Assembly (NCBI GenBank): GCA_965221815.1
Contig: OZ244915.1
Span: 1,984,001 to 2,048,000 of the forward strand
DNA: 64,000 nucleotides
DNA from: JAPOXR01 sp965221815
Lineage (GTDB): Bacteria > Pseudomonadota > Alphaproteobacteria > Rhodobacterales > Rhodobacteraceae
Direction: 5' to 3'
This document shows, piece after piece, positions 18,388-27,722 of the stretch (position 1 is the first letter of the stretch; the number at the start of each line of letters is the position of its first letter). Made by a program: the position numbers and the translations under genes. The notes under the pieces are model-generated. The model made no database searches, was not told where the DNA came from, and worked only from the letters and a program-made list of their open reading frames with translations.

Positions 18388-19229
18388 AACGTCATCTTGT
18401 CAGTTGACCATAATCGTGCATGTCGATTGACATCCTTGTAGAGCAAATATCTGAAGGGTCCGGGTCCACCTGCATAACATGCCTGTGGGCAAAAAGCGCG
18501 CAGCCAGATAAAATCCCCTGCCTCGACTTCCACCCAATCATTATTCAGGCAATATGTGCCTTTCCCCTCGAGAATATAGAGCCCATGTTCCATCACGTGG
18601 GTCTCGAGAAACGGAATCGACGAACCGGGAGCAAAATTGACAATATTCACATGCATATCATGCCGCATGTCATCGGGATCAACGAAACGTGTCGTCGTCC
18701 AGCGGCCATCGGTATCGGGCATCGGTTCCGGTGTCACCTCGCTCTCCCGGGTAAAAAATGTCCTGGGTGATTCGTGTCCGGGAACGACTTCATAACGTTT
18801 GCGAATCCAGTGAAAAACACAGGTTCCTGCCCCGTCTTCAGCCCGCAAATTCCACCGGCTGCCTGCCGCAATATAGGCATAACCGCCGGGTTCCAGTGTC
18901 ATCGCCTGATCGCCGGTCTCGATCGTGCATTGTCCATGGGTGACAAACAGAACCCCCTCGACCCCCATATCCAACTCCGGCTCATCGCTGCCACCGCCCG
19001 GCTCAACTTCAAGGACATAGTGAGAAAAGGTCTCGGCAAAGCCTGAGAGCGGGCGCGCCAGAACCCATAACCGTGTTACCCGCCAAGAAGGCAATCGACT
19101 GGTGACAATGTCACGCATGACGGTACGCGGAATGACCATATAGTGATTGGTGCAGATCGAACGACCCGTGAGCAACTCTGATTCACCGGGGTGGCCGCCA
19201 ACCGGACGGGCGTAACGCGTCTCTCTCAT
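18384..19229 (-). CDS. allE: (S)-ureidoglycine aminohydrolase, bicupin
   Basis: 281 residues from the ATG overlapping the upstream stop (ATGA at 19226-19229). Two cupin domains: the first around residues 60-130 (FVTHGQCTIETGDQAM), the second around 190-260 (ETHVMEHGLYILEGKGTY), the latter carrying the Mn-binding Glu/His set of UGHY/YlbA. It converts ureidoglycine to ureidoglycolate plus ammonia, the step before AllA. Confidence 0.88.
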   Translation of the reverse strand: MRETRYARPVGGHPGESELLTGRSICTNHYMVIPRTVMRDIVTSRLPSWRVTRLWVLARPLSGFAETFSHYVLEVEPGGGSDEPELDMGVEGVLFVTHGQCTIETGDQAMTLEPGGYAYIAAGSRWNLRAEDGAGTCVFHWIRKRYEVVPGHESPRTFFTRESEVTPEPMPDTDGRWTTTRFVDPDDMRHDMHVNIVNFAPGSSIPFLETHVMEHGLYILEGKGTYCLNNDWVEVEAGDFIWLRAFCPQACYAGGPGPFRYLLYKDVNRHARLWSTDKMTL

Positions 19230-20671
19230 TCTTTGTGACCATTGAATATGGAATTGAGCCGATGCCATGCGATTCGTTCAATCTGTGTGCAGGCTTCGTT
19301 GAATTCATCGTCTTCGTTTCCGGCGATACGACGGGCAAATGCGTCAAGAATTGATGAACGTGTATGGTCGCGCACGGCAATGATGAAAGGAAACCCAAAA
19401 CGATTCAGGTATTCGGCATTCAAGGACGTGAAACGAGATCTCTCTTCATCTGTCAGTGCGTCTAGACCCGCAGATGCCTGTTCGTTCGTCGATTCGGCGG
19501 TCAATCGACGGGCCTGCGCGAGTTTTCCCGCCAAATCCGGATGCGCCTTGATCACCTGCATTTTTTCGTCTCGCGAGGCCGCGCGAAAGGCACGGCACAA
19601 GAGATGGTGGAGCCCATCGCAATTTTCATGTCCGGGTCCGAATTCGAGGTCAAAGGCACGTTCCGCGATCCAGGGTGAATGTTCGAAAACCGCCCCGTAG
19701 CAGGAGACAAAAGACCTCCGATCCATGGTCGCAAGCCGGGGCATGGACTCTCCCGAAGGCGGACAATTCTCGGCCCAGCAGCGGGCGATGTCGATTCGAC
19801 GTGCAAACCAGACACCTGTCTGCTTGTTGGCGTAATCCAGGAAACGTTTGAGTGCCCGTGCACGCCCGGGCCGTCCGGCGAGTCGACAATGAAGCCCGAC
19901 AGACATCATTTTCGCTGAACCGTGTGCACTCTCCTCGAGCAACTGATCGAGTGAATCCCGCAGATATTCAAAAAACTGGGTCCCTGAATTGAAGCCCTGG
20001 GTGGTGGCAAAACGCATGTCATTCGAATCCAGCGTGTAAGGGACAACCAATTGATCACGATCCTTGAATTTGAGCCAGTAGGGAAGATCATCAGCGTATG
20101 AATCCGACAGATATTCAAACAGGCCGGTCTCAGCAGCCAGGGACATCGTATTCATCGAGCAACGCCCGGTGTACCAGCCGCGCGGTTCCTGACCCGTCAC
20201 CGCGGTGTGAAGACGGATTGCCGCCTCCATGTGACGACGTTCCTCATTGCGGCTGAACCCGCGATATTCAATCCATTTCAATCCGTGACTGGCAATTTCC
20301 CAATCTGACTCCAACATGGCGGCTGTCTGTGAAGGTGAACGTGCCAGGGCCGTTGCCACGCCGAAGACCGTTGGCTTCACTCCGGCATCATTCAATATAC
20401 GCCAGAGCCGCCAGAAACCGGCCCGGGCCCCATATTCATAGATTGATTCCATGTTCCAGTGGCGTGCGTCTGGCCATGATTCAGCACCCACAATTTCAGA
20501 GAGAAAAGCTTCTGAACCGCTATCCCCGTGAAGCAGACAATTCTCTCCGCCCTCTTCATAATTGACCACAACTTGCACCGCGACGCGCGTACCATTGGGC
20601 CAGGTGGACAGCGGCGGTATCCGGCCATATCCATGCAAGTCGCGTTGATAATATTCCGCCCGATCTCCCAT
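19226..20671 (-). CDS. puuE: Fused allantoinase (PuuE) and OHCU decarboxylase (UraD)
   Basis: 481 residues in two domains. Residues 1-310 are a NodB-type polysaccharide-deacetylase fold of the PuuE allantoinase type (RDLHGYGR, WPNGTRVAVQVVVNYEEGGE, SHGLKWIEYRG). Residues from about 318 are OHCU decarboxylase (HPDLAGKLAQARRLTAES, EQASAGLDALT, RFGFPFIIAVRDHT). Together they cover OHCU to (S)-allantoin to allantoate. GGAG overlaps the ureG stop about 10 nt before the ATG; ureG lies 14 bp upstream. Confidence 0.9.
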   Translation of the reverse strand: MGDRAEYYQRDLHGYGRIPPLSTWPNGTRVAVQVVVNYEEGGENCLLHGDSGSEAFLSEIVGAESWPDARHWNMESIYEYGARAGFWRLWRILNDAGVKPTVFGVATALARSPSQTAAMLESDWEIASHGLKWIEYRGFSRNEERRHMEAAIRLHTAVTGQEPRGWYTGRCSMNTMSLAAETGLFEYLSDSYADDLPYWLKFKDRDQLVVPYTLDSNDMRFATTQGFNSGTQFFEYLRDSLDQLLEESAHGSAKMMSVGLHCRLAGRPGRARALKRFLDYANKQTGVWFARRIDIARCWAENCPPSGESMPRLATMDRRSFVSCYGAVFEHSPWIAERAFDLEFGPGHENCDGLHHLLCRAFRAASRDEKMQVIKAHPDLAGKLAQARRLTAESTNEQASAGLDALTDEERSRFTSLNAEYLNRFGFPFIIAVRDHTRSSILDAFARRIAGNEDDEFNEACTQIERIAWHRLNSIFNGHKE

Positions 20672-20684
20672 TTGGATGTGTCTC

Positions 20685-21314
20685 CTACTGCGCTGTGGCC
20701 GTCAATCCACCCGTCTGCTGAATAAATGCGGCAACATTTCCGACACCTTCGCCGGCCCGGACATTGGCGAAGACAAACGGTCTGTCGCCCCGCATCTTTC
20801 GCGAATCCCTGTCCATCACATCAAGGTCAGCGCCGACGAGAGGTGCCAGATCCGTTTTGTTGATCACGAGAAGATCAGAGCGGGTGATACCCGGGCCCCC
20901 TTTGCGTGGGATCTTGTCACCGGCTGAAACATCGATCACATAGATCGTGATATCGGCGAGTTCTGGACTGAAAGTTGCTGCCAGGTTGTCACCGCCTGAC
21001 TCAATGAGAATCAGATCTAGTTGCGGGAACCTGTTATGCATGTTCTTCACCGCCGCCAGATTGATTGAAGCGTCTTCACGAATTGCCGTATGCGGGCACC
21101 CTCCGGTTTCAACCCCAGCAATACGTTCGGCCTCGAGAGCCCCGGAGCGACACAGAAACTGCGCATCTTCGCGCGTGTAAATGTCGTTCGTGATGACTGC
21201 AATTTCAAAATCATCACGAAGCATCTTGCACAATGCGTCAACCAGCGCTGTCTTGCCCGTTCCAACCGGACCCCCAATTCCAACCCGGAGCGGGCCATGG
21301 TCAATAGGATTCAT
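20685..21314 (-). CDS. ureG: Urease accessory GTPase UreG
   Basis: 209 residues. The P-loop GGPVGTGKT is at 14-22, then NDIYTREDAQFL, ETGGCPHTAIREDAS with the metal-binding CPH motif, ESGGDNLAATFSPEL and the guanine-specificity INKTDL. It delivers nickel to urease with UreE/F/D. MNPIDHGPLRVG gives family-typical length; in-frame ATGs at 21338 and 21383 would add up to 23 residues. Its normal neighbour ureF lies 11.8 kb away, across a mobile island. Confidence 0.9.
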   Translation of the reverse strand: MNPIDHGPLRVGIGGPVGTGKTALVDALCKMLRDDFEIAVITNDIYTREDAQFLCRSGALEAERIAGVETGGCPHTAIREDASINLAAVKNMHNRFPQLDLILIESGGDNLAATFSPELADITIYVIDVSAGDKIPRKGGPGITRSDLLVINKTDLAPLVGADLDVMDRDSRKMRGDRPFVFANVRAGEGVGNVAAFIQQTGGLTATAQ

Positions 21315-21431
21315 TGGTATCTTCTTGTTGGCTGCCATGAAAACTGCCATCGCCTGTTGCGACAATCGCGTCACCTGTTTCAAACACGTATAGTTGCATG
21401 TCTGGTAACGCCGGCAGCATGTGTTTGTCTA

Positions 21432-21868
21432 GGGAGTGGTTCTCGTGTGGTGGACTTGTGAATTTTCAACCCCTTGAAAATGCGTGGTTTTCTGATTCCT
21501 GATGGTGTGCGTTTTAATGATTTGGCGGAATTTTTTGGAAAAATCACGGAATTTTACCAGATGTTGTTGGAATCATTAGGTTTGTCTGCCGGATAGGGTC
21601 GAGTGTTCCCAAATGAAAACCCTCCATCATGGAGGCCTATGAAAAGGAACACTCTGATGACTCATCGACACTCTGACACCTCTATTACCAAGACCGATCG
21701 GGACACGGCCCAAGCGCGACAGCGGGTCACGGACACCCTGCTGACGGTCGCTGCGCAGTTGCCGGACACGGGTCTGGCCCGTGGGCTGTTGGGTCAGGCG
21801 CCGGCCCTGTTCGAGACCTTGATCTTTTCGCCGCCGAGAGACCCGCCGCCGCAATCACCCTGCCCCTG
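21432..21868 (+). mobile_element. IS-A 5' fragment
   Basis: Starts with the IS-A terminal repeat GGGAGTGGTTCTCGTG and the ~200 bp leader seen at 31305-31494. Then comes the N-terminal 45 or so transposase codons (from 21639, MKRNTLMTHRHSD) before homology breaks up with an internal deletion. The rest of the transposase is missing. It sits about 50 bp upstream of the ureG coding region and marks the left edge of the island. Confidence 0.75.
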
Positions 21869-21950
21869 AACCTCTTATGAAGCCCTGTTTGTCAAGTCTC
21901 GAGTCAGTCCATGGTGAATCTCCATCCTGGTGGACGCGCAGAGTGTGTTC

Positions 21951-21965
21951 GGGGGGGGGGGGGGG
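21951..21965 (+). repeat. G15 homopolymer in the IS4 leader
   Basis: Fifteen consecutive G within the leader repeat; the sister copy at about 12033 has only six. It may be hypermutable or an assembly artefact. Confidence 0.8.
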
Positions 21966-22176
21966 CGTCGCGACAAAGCGCGTTCAACGACGCGCAAACC
22001 TCTGATCCGGTACGGGACCGACCGCGCGATCGGTCCCGTGACCCGAAGACGTGGATACGACGTTCCAGAAGGCTGGGATCCATCTTTGTTCCGGTGCCGC
22101 CTCGCGGCGGCCTCCCCCGGAGCCTGTCACTGGTCCACACTTGACACTGTATCTTTGTTGAGGTCATTTGATTCGC

Positions 22177-24515
22177 ATGCAGAGAGGCATGCGACAATTC
22201 AGTGCTGATACGATGGCATGGCTGGCGGATGCGGCTGAGGCCGGTCTGGGGCGTTACCAGCTGGCGGCGGAGCTGTGCGGGCGCGAGGGCTGGGTGAACG
22301 ATGCCGGCCAGCCCTGCGTCACCTCAGCCCGCCTCGCCTTGCCGGAGATCGCCCAGCGTTCCGGTTTCCGTCTGGCCAAGGGGACATCGCCTCCCCGTGC
22401 CGGCACGTCTGCGGATGGAGGATTTCCGGATGTCGAGTTTGCGGGTGATCTGAGCGATCTTGGTGGTGTGCATGTGGAACTGGAGACGACCCGCACGGGG
22501 CGACGGGCCTTGCGGGCCATGTTGACGGCCCATCACCCCCGGGGGGCACCCCGCCATCCCGGTGCGGGTCTCTGTTACTGGATCCACAGTGCCCATCTGG
22601 GCCGTATCGGGGGCCTGACCTTCCATCTGGCCAGCTGGCATCAGGCGGCCCGGGATGGTTATGTGGGCGGGTGTGATCGGGCCCGGGTTGCCAATCTGCG
22701 CCGGGTGGTCAACAACTCACGGTTTTTGCTCCTGCCGGGCGTGCGGGTGCCCAATCTGGCCAGCCATGTGCTGGGGCAGGTGACGGTGCGTCTGGCGGAC
22801 GACTGGGCCGCCGCCCATGGCGTGCGCCCGGTTCTGGCGTACAGCTATGTGAATGCCGCGCAGCGGGGCAGCTGTTACGCGGCGGCGGGCTGGGAGATGG
22901 CAGGACGGGTGTCAGGGGTGTATGCCGGTGCGGAGGTCGGGCCGATGGTCTGGATGCGTCCCCTCGAGGCGGCGTGGCGCCGGCGTCTGTGCCAACGTCC
23001 CGCCGGTGATCCGTGCTGGATGACCGCGCCGCCGCTGGCCCGGGCCGCGGAGGCCGCCAAAGACGGAGACTGGCAGGCCCGGGAATTCGGCATGCTCAGC
23101 CATCCCGATGGCTGCATCCGGAAACGGATCCGGGCCATGGCGGCACACTGGGAAACGCGTCCCGGCGAGCCGGTGGCGGTTGTCTTTCCCGGCCGGAAAG
23201 AGCAGAAGGCCACGTATCGGCTGCTCTCCAACCCCCGGGTCACCATGGACGATATTCTGGAAAGCCACCGCGCGGCGACGCTGCAACGCTGTCGGGATGA
23301 GACCGTGGTGCTGGCTATCCAGGAGACCACGATGCTGGACTCTTCCCCCCTGCAGGACGCCACCGGGGGTCTGGCCCGGCTGGGCGGGGGCGGCACGGGC
23401 AGTCACGGCATCCCGGCCCATGTCACACTGGCCATGTCCACCTCCGGCCGGATGCTCGGCCTTCTTGATATCAACGCTGACTTCCGTGACGGTGTGACCG
23501 GAGAAACAGACGGGCCGCGCCGGACCGGTGACCCGCAGACCGATGCGGGATCCGCCCCGGCACCCGAGAGCCGTGATGCCGGCACGGAGAGCCAACGCTG
23601 GGTCGACAGCCTGGAACTGGTCCAGCGGTGCGGCCATCACAGCCCCGGCACCCGGATCATCGCGGTCTGCGACCGGGAAGGCGATCTCTGGGCGATGTTC
23701 AGGGCCCAGGCCAAGGCCCCGGAGGCCGCCGGGATTCTGGTGCGTTGCCATGCCGGGCGCCGGCGCCAGGTCATCGCCGATGGGAAGACCTGTGATCTCC
23801 GAGACCATCTCACCGCGCTGCCCGCCATTGGATCACGCACGGTCAGGATCCGCGCCCGGCGCGTGACGCCACGGTGGAGATGCGGATGGCCCGTGTGGCC
23901 CTCAGGGCTCCCGGCGGCAACACCGAAACGCTCAGCCTGACCGCCGTCCTCGCCACCGAGACCAGCAAGCCACCCACCCGGAAACAGGCCATCAACTGGC
24001 TGCTCCTCACCAGTGAGGGAGATGCCAACCCGGACGATGCGGGCACCCTCATCGATCAGTATGCCGCCCGCTGGGCGATTGAGGAAGACTTCAAGACCCT
24101 GAAGCCGCAGACCCGTATCGAGGACCGCCGCCTCGATGAGGCCGACGATCTGCGCCGCTGCCTGGCTTTCGATGCCATCATGGCCTGGCGGGTCTTTGAT
24201 ATCCAACGGGCCGCCAAGGCCGAGCCGGACCGTCCCGCCCTCGACGTCTTCGACGAAGACGAGCTCACTGCCCTGTATATCGACATGAAACACCGGTACA
24301 AGTTCACCGATACCCGTGCCCCGCCCGGCGATGACCTCACCATTCGCCAGGCCACCATTGATGTCGGCCGCACTGTCGGGTTCATCCCGTCGAGGCGCCA
24401 ACCGCTGCCCGGGACCGAGAAGATCAGGAAAGGAATGAAATACATGCTGATCACCGCCGCAGCCTACAGGCCATTCAAGCGGCAACAGTCGATGACGGTG
24501 CCCACTGTGGGATAG
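22177..24515 (+). pseudogene. IS4-family (IS50-like) transposase with N-terminal DUF4338/DruA-like domain, frameshifted
   Basis: The N-terminal ~260 residues match DUF4338 (DruA-like): YWIHSAHLGRIGGLTFHLAS, then NNSRFLLLPGVRVPNLASHV. From about residue 290 it is an IS50/Tn5-like transposase: EFGMLSHPD, AVVFPGRKEQKATYRLLSN, LAIQETTMLDSS (first catalytic Asp region). The frame breaks near 23864 by loss of one base or gain of two; the downstream frame (from about 23865) continues with INWLLLTSEG and YAARWAIEEDFKTLK, the YREK-type region with the catalytic Glu, to 24515. Restoring the frame would give about 780 residues. Start is ATG 22177 or 22189. Confidence 0.75.
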
Positions 24516-24881
24516 TGACAGCCCCTGGGTCCAGGTCGACACGCGCACCGCGGCCCGCGGCCCCGGTCGGACTGTCCAACATGTCACCGCTATTGACCGC
24601 CATTCACAATGGGGATCCGCCAGGGCTGCCACAAACGCCACCGCCACCAATATCACCGAACGCAACCCCCGGATCGACACACATCCCGACCTGGACAACG
24701 AATGGAGACCCCATGACGCAGGTGATGATCAGACGCCAAACGAAGATCGCGAATCCCTGCGAATCGCTGCAAACCCATGAGAAGCCCGCGTCTCATATGT
24801 CGTGAGCAGGTACATGCCCTTGTCTTCGACCTGAAATATCGCTAAAAGACACCATCTGACAAAGAACTGGAGAAAACAATC

Positions 24882-25355
24882 ATGATATCACGATCACGGG
24901 GACTGCCTGCCATGGTTGCGGCTGCAATGGTGGTGCTAGCCTCAACACCTGCAGGTGCATGGCTTGTCGGATCATGCCAATCATACCACGAAAACAAAGG
25001 CGTGACCACATTGATGGCCGATCAAATCTACAAACGCTGTTTTCCGGACTGCCTCATTAGCCTCTTCCCGACCCACAATTCCGCGAGATCCTCTGTCATT
25101 GACTGGTACCACCCGGGGTACGAGGGGCCTGTCCACGTGGCGGTCATCAGCAACGATTCCCGTCTGGGGCCAGGGACGATTGGTACGCCGCAGCGGCTGG
25201 GCACTCTTCCGCATTCCGGAGGATTGACCAAGCGTCTTTCGTTCGGCGACCTTCAGCCGGAACACCACTACGCCATGGTGATCTATGGTTCTGATCCCGC
25301 CAAGCACTTCTACCGCGCGTGCTTCCTGAGTGACGACGCCCCCGATTCGCAATGA
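24882..25355 (+). CDS. Small secreted cysteine-containing protein, unknown function (short paralog)
   Basis: 157 residues with a signal peptide ending near TPAGA. The mature part begins WLVGSCQSY and has four cysteines: GSC, RCFPDCL and ACF. It is clearly related to the product at 26715-27434: both have AWLxG-x-C, GV-x-TL, RxC-x-PDCL-x-S, a V-x-SND-x-R block, and a C-terminal GL(Q/K)P-x-HYY-like segment before a final Cys-Phe. It lacks the middle ~70 residues of the longer paralog. A GGAG lies about 11 nt upstream of the ATG. No known domain recognised. Confidence 0.7.
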   Translation: MISRSRGLPAMVAAAMVVLASTPAGAWLVGSCQSYHENKGVTTLMADQIYKRCFPDCLISLFPTHNSARSSVIDWYHPGYEGPVHVAVISNDSRLGPGTIGTPQRLGTLPHSGGLTKRLSFGDLQPEHHYAMVIYGSDPAKHFYRACFLSDDAPDSQ

Positions 25356-25886
25356 CGCTCACCACCTGATTTAGGTGATTTCTGGTCTCGGCGACGCAGA
25401 ATCACAGGAATGATGCGCGTGGCTGAAGGCCCGGACGATTGGCCGCATGCCATTGTGCGCCCTCCCCTTAGAGCCTGAATCACAAGTCATTGATATCATC
25501 CCCCCGTTCCACAGTGAAGTGCAACACCCGGTGTGGACACGGCCAGCCCAGAGACCGCCCGCCGCGGGTCAGTCATCATCCATGATGGAAATCCGCAAGA
25601 CCTGCAACAGGTTTCGAAGTGATCAATGCGCGGTTAATGGACACCGACAGGCCCCGCTGGAAAAACGATCGTTTTCTGGAAAACAAAGACCCCACCCGCG
25701 TCGCACGCACATGAGTTGAGCGCACATCATGTGCGTTCAAACCAGCCCGAGTCTCAATCAGAAGACATGAGAGTCTCAATTCGCTACACATAACGGGGAT
25801 GACTGTCCGACTCACGCGTCCTTTGCACAACAAAAGGTTTTCGCATCGGCTTGCGCATCATGCCGGCCTGGGTTTTTCTGCGGCCT
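25356..25886. other. Intergenic, nothing recognised
   Basis: 531 bp between convergent genes in the island. Short open frames occur but none has coding character or recognisable homology. Confidence 0.5.
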
Positions 25887-26171
25887 TCAGGTGGGCAAAC
25901 CGATCAGGATGCCGAGAAACGCGAAACCGGCGGCGAGAATGGTGATGGTGAGGACCATCTGGGCAATGCCGAATCCCACCACCCAGTGCTGGTTGTCCTT
26001 GTCGCGTTTGATGGCTTCGACATCCCGCGTGGCCAGGTCCGCCCGCAACCGATCCAGCGCCCCTTCATTCTCTGCTGTCATCGTCTTCATGCGTTCCTCC
26101 TGCGCTTTCAGATCACCTTCCAGCCGCGCGATCTGTTGAGCTAGATCGTGAATGTGGGGGTCATCGGTCAT
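25887..26171 (-). CDS. Small coiled-coil protein with C-terminal membrane anchor
   Basis: 94 residues from ATG 26171 (MTDDPHIHDLAQ). Residues 8-60 form a charged heptad-like helix (LEGDLKAQEERMKTMTAEN), followed by one hydrophobic helix (VVGFGIAQMVLTITILAAGF) to the end. The architecture matches the two proteins at 41733 and 42458 and DUF1640/CCDC90-like bacterial proteins. A G15 tract (C15 on the coding strand) lies about 22 bp upstream of the start. Function unknown. Confidence 0.6.
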   Translation of the reverse strand: MTDDPHIHDLAQQIARLEGDLKAQEERMKTMTAENEGALDRLRADLATRDVEAIKRDKDNQHWVVGFGIAQMVLTITILAAGFAFLGILIGLPT

Positions 26172-26193
26172 CTTCTCAAGATAAGCCTTTGCC

Positions 26194-26208
26194 GGGGGGG
26201 GGGGGGGG
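26194..26208 (+). repeat. G15 homopolymer upstream of the coiled-coil gene
   Basis: Fifteen G in a row, 22-37 bp upstream of the 26171 start on the opposite strand, in the region where a promoter or leader would lie. It is a second tract of the same length as that at 21951. Confidence 0.8.
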
Positions 26209-26714
26209 CGGTCAACTGTGCCCCCGGCTGCGGGGGAATCGGAACCGGCGGCGATCGGCAAAGCGTTCTCGCCTTGCAGCGGCTGGGGGATTCGGGATCC
26301 GCGGCCTTAGGACCCCCTGCTGCGCCAAGGCCTCCTCCTGCATTTCGCCTTTGACCGGGTGGCCGTCACGAACATTCCCAAGGCCATCATCCTCCAGGTC
26401 CTTGCGGACCTCGAGTGCGACACCCCGATAGAGGAACGGTATGCATGAGTCGGACCGATCCCACGGCCCCGTTTGACCGATTGCGCGCGGCGCGCACCCC
26501 TCCCGCCCTGAGTCCTTCCGGGGCATCAGTCGTCACCGGTCAGACGTCCAAAATCTTGTCCAAAAATCAATCTGTCCAGGATCTCATCGTGAGCAGGGTT
26601 ATTGGACGGGGATATGGCGTGTCAGTCAAACGACCGTATCATGGACACCCATCAAAACGACAGATTGCCAAAAACCTTAAAGTGATATTCTGCACCCATC
26701 TGTAGTCGACCCGC
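26209..26714. other. Mostly non-coding, one peptide-like remnant
   Basis: The plus strand can be read as HFAFDRVAVTNIPKAIILQV through EERYA and a stop at about 26449. The segment has protein-like composition, but there is no ATG and a stop lies a few codons upstream of it, so it is probably a gene remnant. Nothing else was recognised. Confidence 0.35.
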
Positions 26715-27434
26715 TTAAGGACTGGGGGCATTGGCCGACCTGAAGCATAGACGCACAAAAGGATTGCGATGGCCTCCTCTTTTAGTGACGGGTCCACTCC
26801 CTATTTGCATCTTGCCATTTAGTTCTGGACTGTAAACGATGACTGTATAGTAATGGTTTGGCTTGAGGCCACCGAGTACAATGCCGCCTTTGCTAACTGA
26901 ATCATCTCTACTTATAGTACCAAGTGGCTGACTACTTATTGGGTATGCCGAAAATGCACGCGTGTCATTCGACATTACCCCAACCCTTAAATCTATGTCT
27001 TCTTGGGTCGTTGTACTGGTATACTGGCCAGCAATTACTTGAGACCCCCCTTTCAACTTTATGGTATGAGTGTCACCCGGATTAATCGTCCCACACCCTC
27101 CATATTTCTCATAGAAATTATCGGATTTACCATCGGGGTTACAATATTTACCAATCTCCCATCCATCATTCGGTTTCCAGAGAGTTTCATCACCCCAGAA
27201 TTGAGAATTTCGGAGATGAAAGTCAACAACACTGACTGTTATGGAATTGTGTTTCACATTATTAAAACTAAAAAGACAATCTGGAGAACAGGTCCGCTTC
27301 TCTAAATTTTCGAGCGTATGCACTCCGCTCTGCGTTGAATAGCATGCACCCGGTCCCGCCAACCATGCATGTGCGGACGTTGTCAGTACCAATGCCGTCA
27401 CAGAGGCGGCAAATATCATCAATTTTCGTTTCAT
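26715..27434 (-). CDS. Secreted cysteine-containing protein, unknown function (long paralog)
   Basis: 239 residues; signal peptide ends at TSAHA. The mature protein starts WLAGPGACYS and has six cysteines: ACY, TCSPDCL, KYC, GGC and LCF. Four of these match the short paralog at 24882; the extra pair lies in a middle insert (about residues 85-160) absent there. Two sequence lines of the gene that I counted are about 40% GC, well below the neighbouring IS sequence, suggesting recent transfer. The pattern C-x3-C with PDCL and the C-terminal VRLCFRS may define a new family. Confidence 0.75.
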   Translation of the reverse strand: MKRKLMIFAASVTALVLTTSAHAWLAGPGACYSTQSGVHTLENLEKRTCSPDCLFSFNNVKHNSITVSVVDFHLRNSQFWGDETLWKPNDGWEIGKYCNPDGKSDNFYEKYGGCGTINPGDTHTIKLKGGSQVIAGQYTSTTTQEDIDLRVGVMSNDTRAFSAYPISSQPLGTISRDDSVSKGGIVLGGLKPNHYYTVIVYSPELNGKMQIGSGPVTKRGGHRNPFVRLCFRSANAPSP

Positions 27435-27722
27435 AAGTTGGGGTTCCTAAAGGTTTTTATTATACAGATTTTCCTGGTGAACGCCTACCAATAACAACCC
27501 TGAACACAAGGCGAATTTATTCTTTTTTCGTAACTATTCAGCACCCCTGTACCTTTTGGGCGAGCCTTTTGGCTCTCTTTTTGGGGATGGTTGGCTGCGG
27601 TTTGTGCGGGCGCGGCCCTCTCTGCAGCACCGAAAGTCAGAATGAATCCGGTGAGTCATGTCGCAAGTTTCGTTTTCATGTTCTCATCCTCCTGTCATCA
27701 AATGACGCAGAGCGCCGCACCA
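27435..27722. other. Intergenic, one small hairpin
   Basis: GAGCC-TTTT-GGCTC (27562-27575) followed by TCTTTTT could act as an intrinsic terminator for plus-strand transcription, but no plus-strand gene ends here. Otherwise nothing recognised. Confidence 0.35.

Larger units (their letters stand above)
21869..24814 (+). mobile_element. IS4-family insertion sequence with DruA-like domain
   Basis: Comprises the leader repeat (21869-22125), a frameshifted transposase (22177-24515), a tail coding for NEDRESLRIAANP, and a right end TCTCATATGT then GAGCAGGTACA at 24791-24814. The right end and tail recur inverted at 11704-11968 and the leader recurs at 11948-12197, which supports these as the element's extremities. 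The left boundary is inferred from repeat extent only. Confidence 0.65.

Noticed and set aside
22177..24515. Druantia anti-phage system
   Set aside because: Only the DUF4338-like domain is present, fused to a transposase core; no DruB-E or helicase genes are nearby.
22912..24698. Long minus-strand open frames within the IS4 element
   Set aside because: They lie opposite the DruA-like/IS50-like transposase, whose conserved motifs are on the plus strand.
26212..26526. 104-codon minus-strand open frame in the island
   Set aside because: Low-complexity Arg-rich translation, opposite a more protein-like plus-strand remnant.
27562..27580. Hairpin plus T-run as an intrinsic terminator
   Set aside because: Stem is only five base pairs and no plus-strand gene ends upstream, so it is not listed as a terminator.
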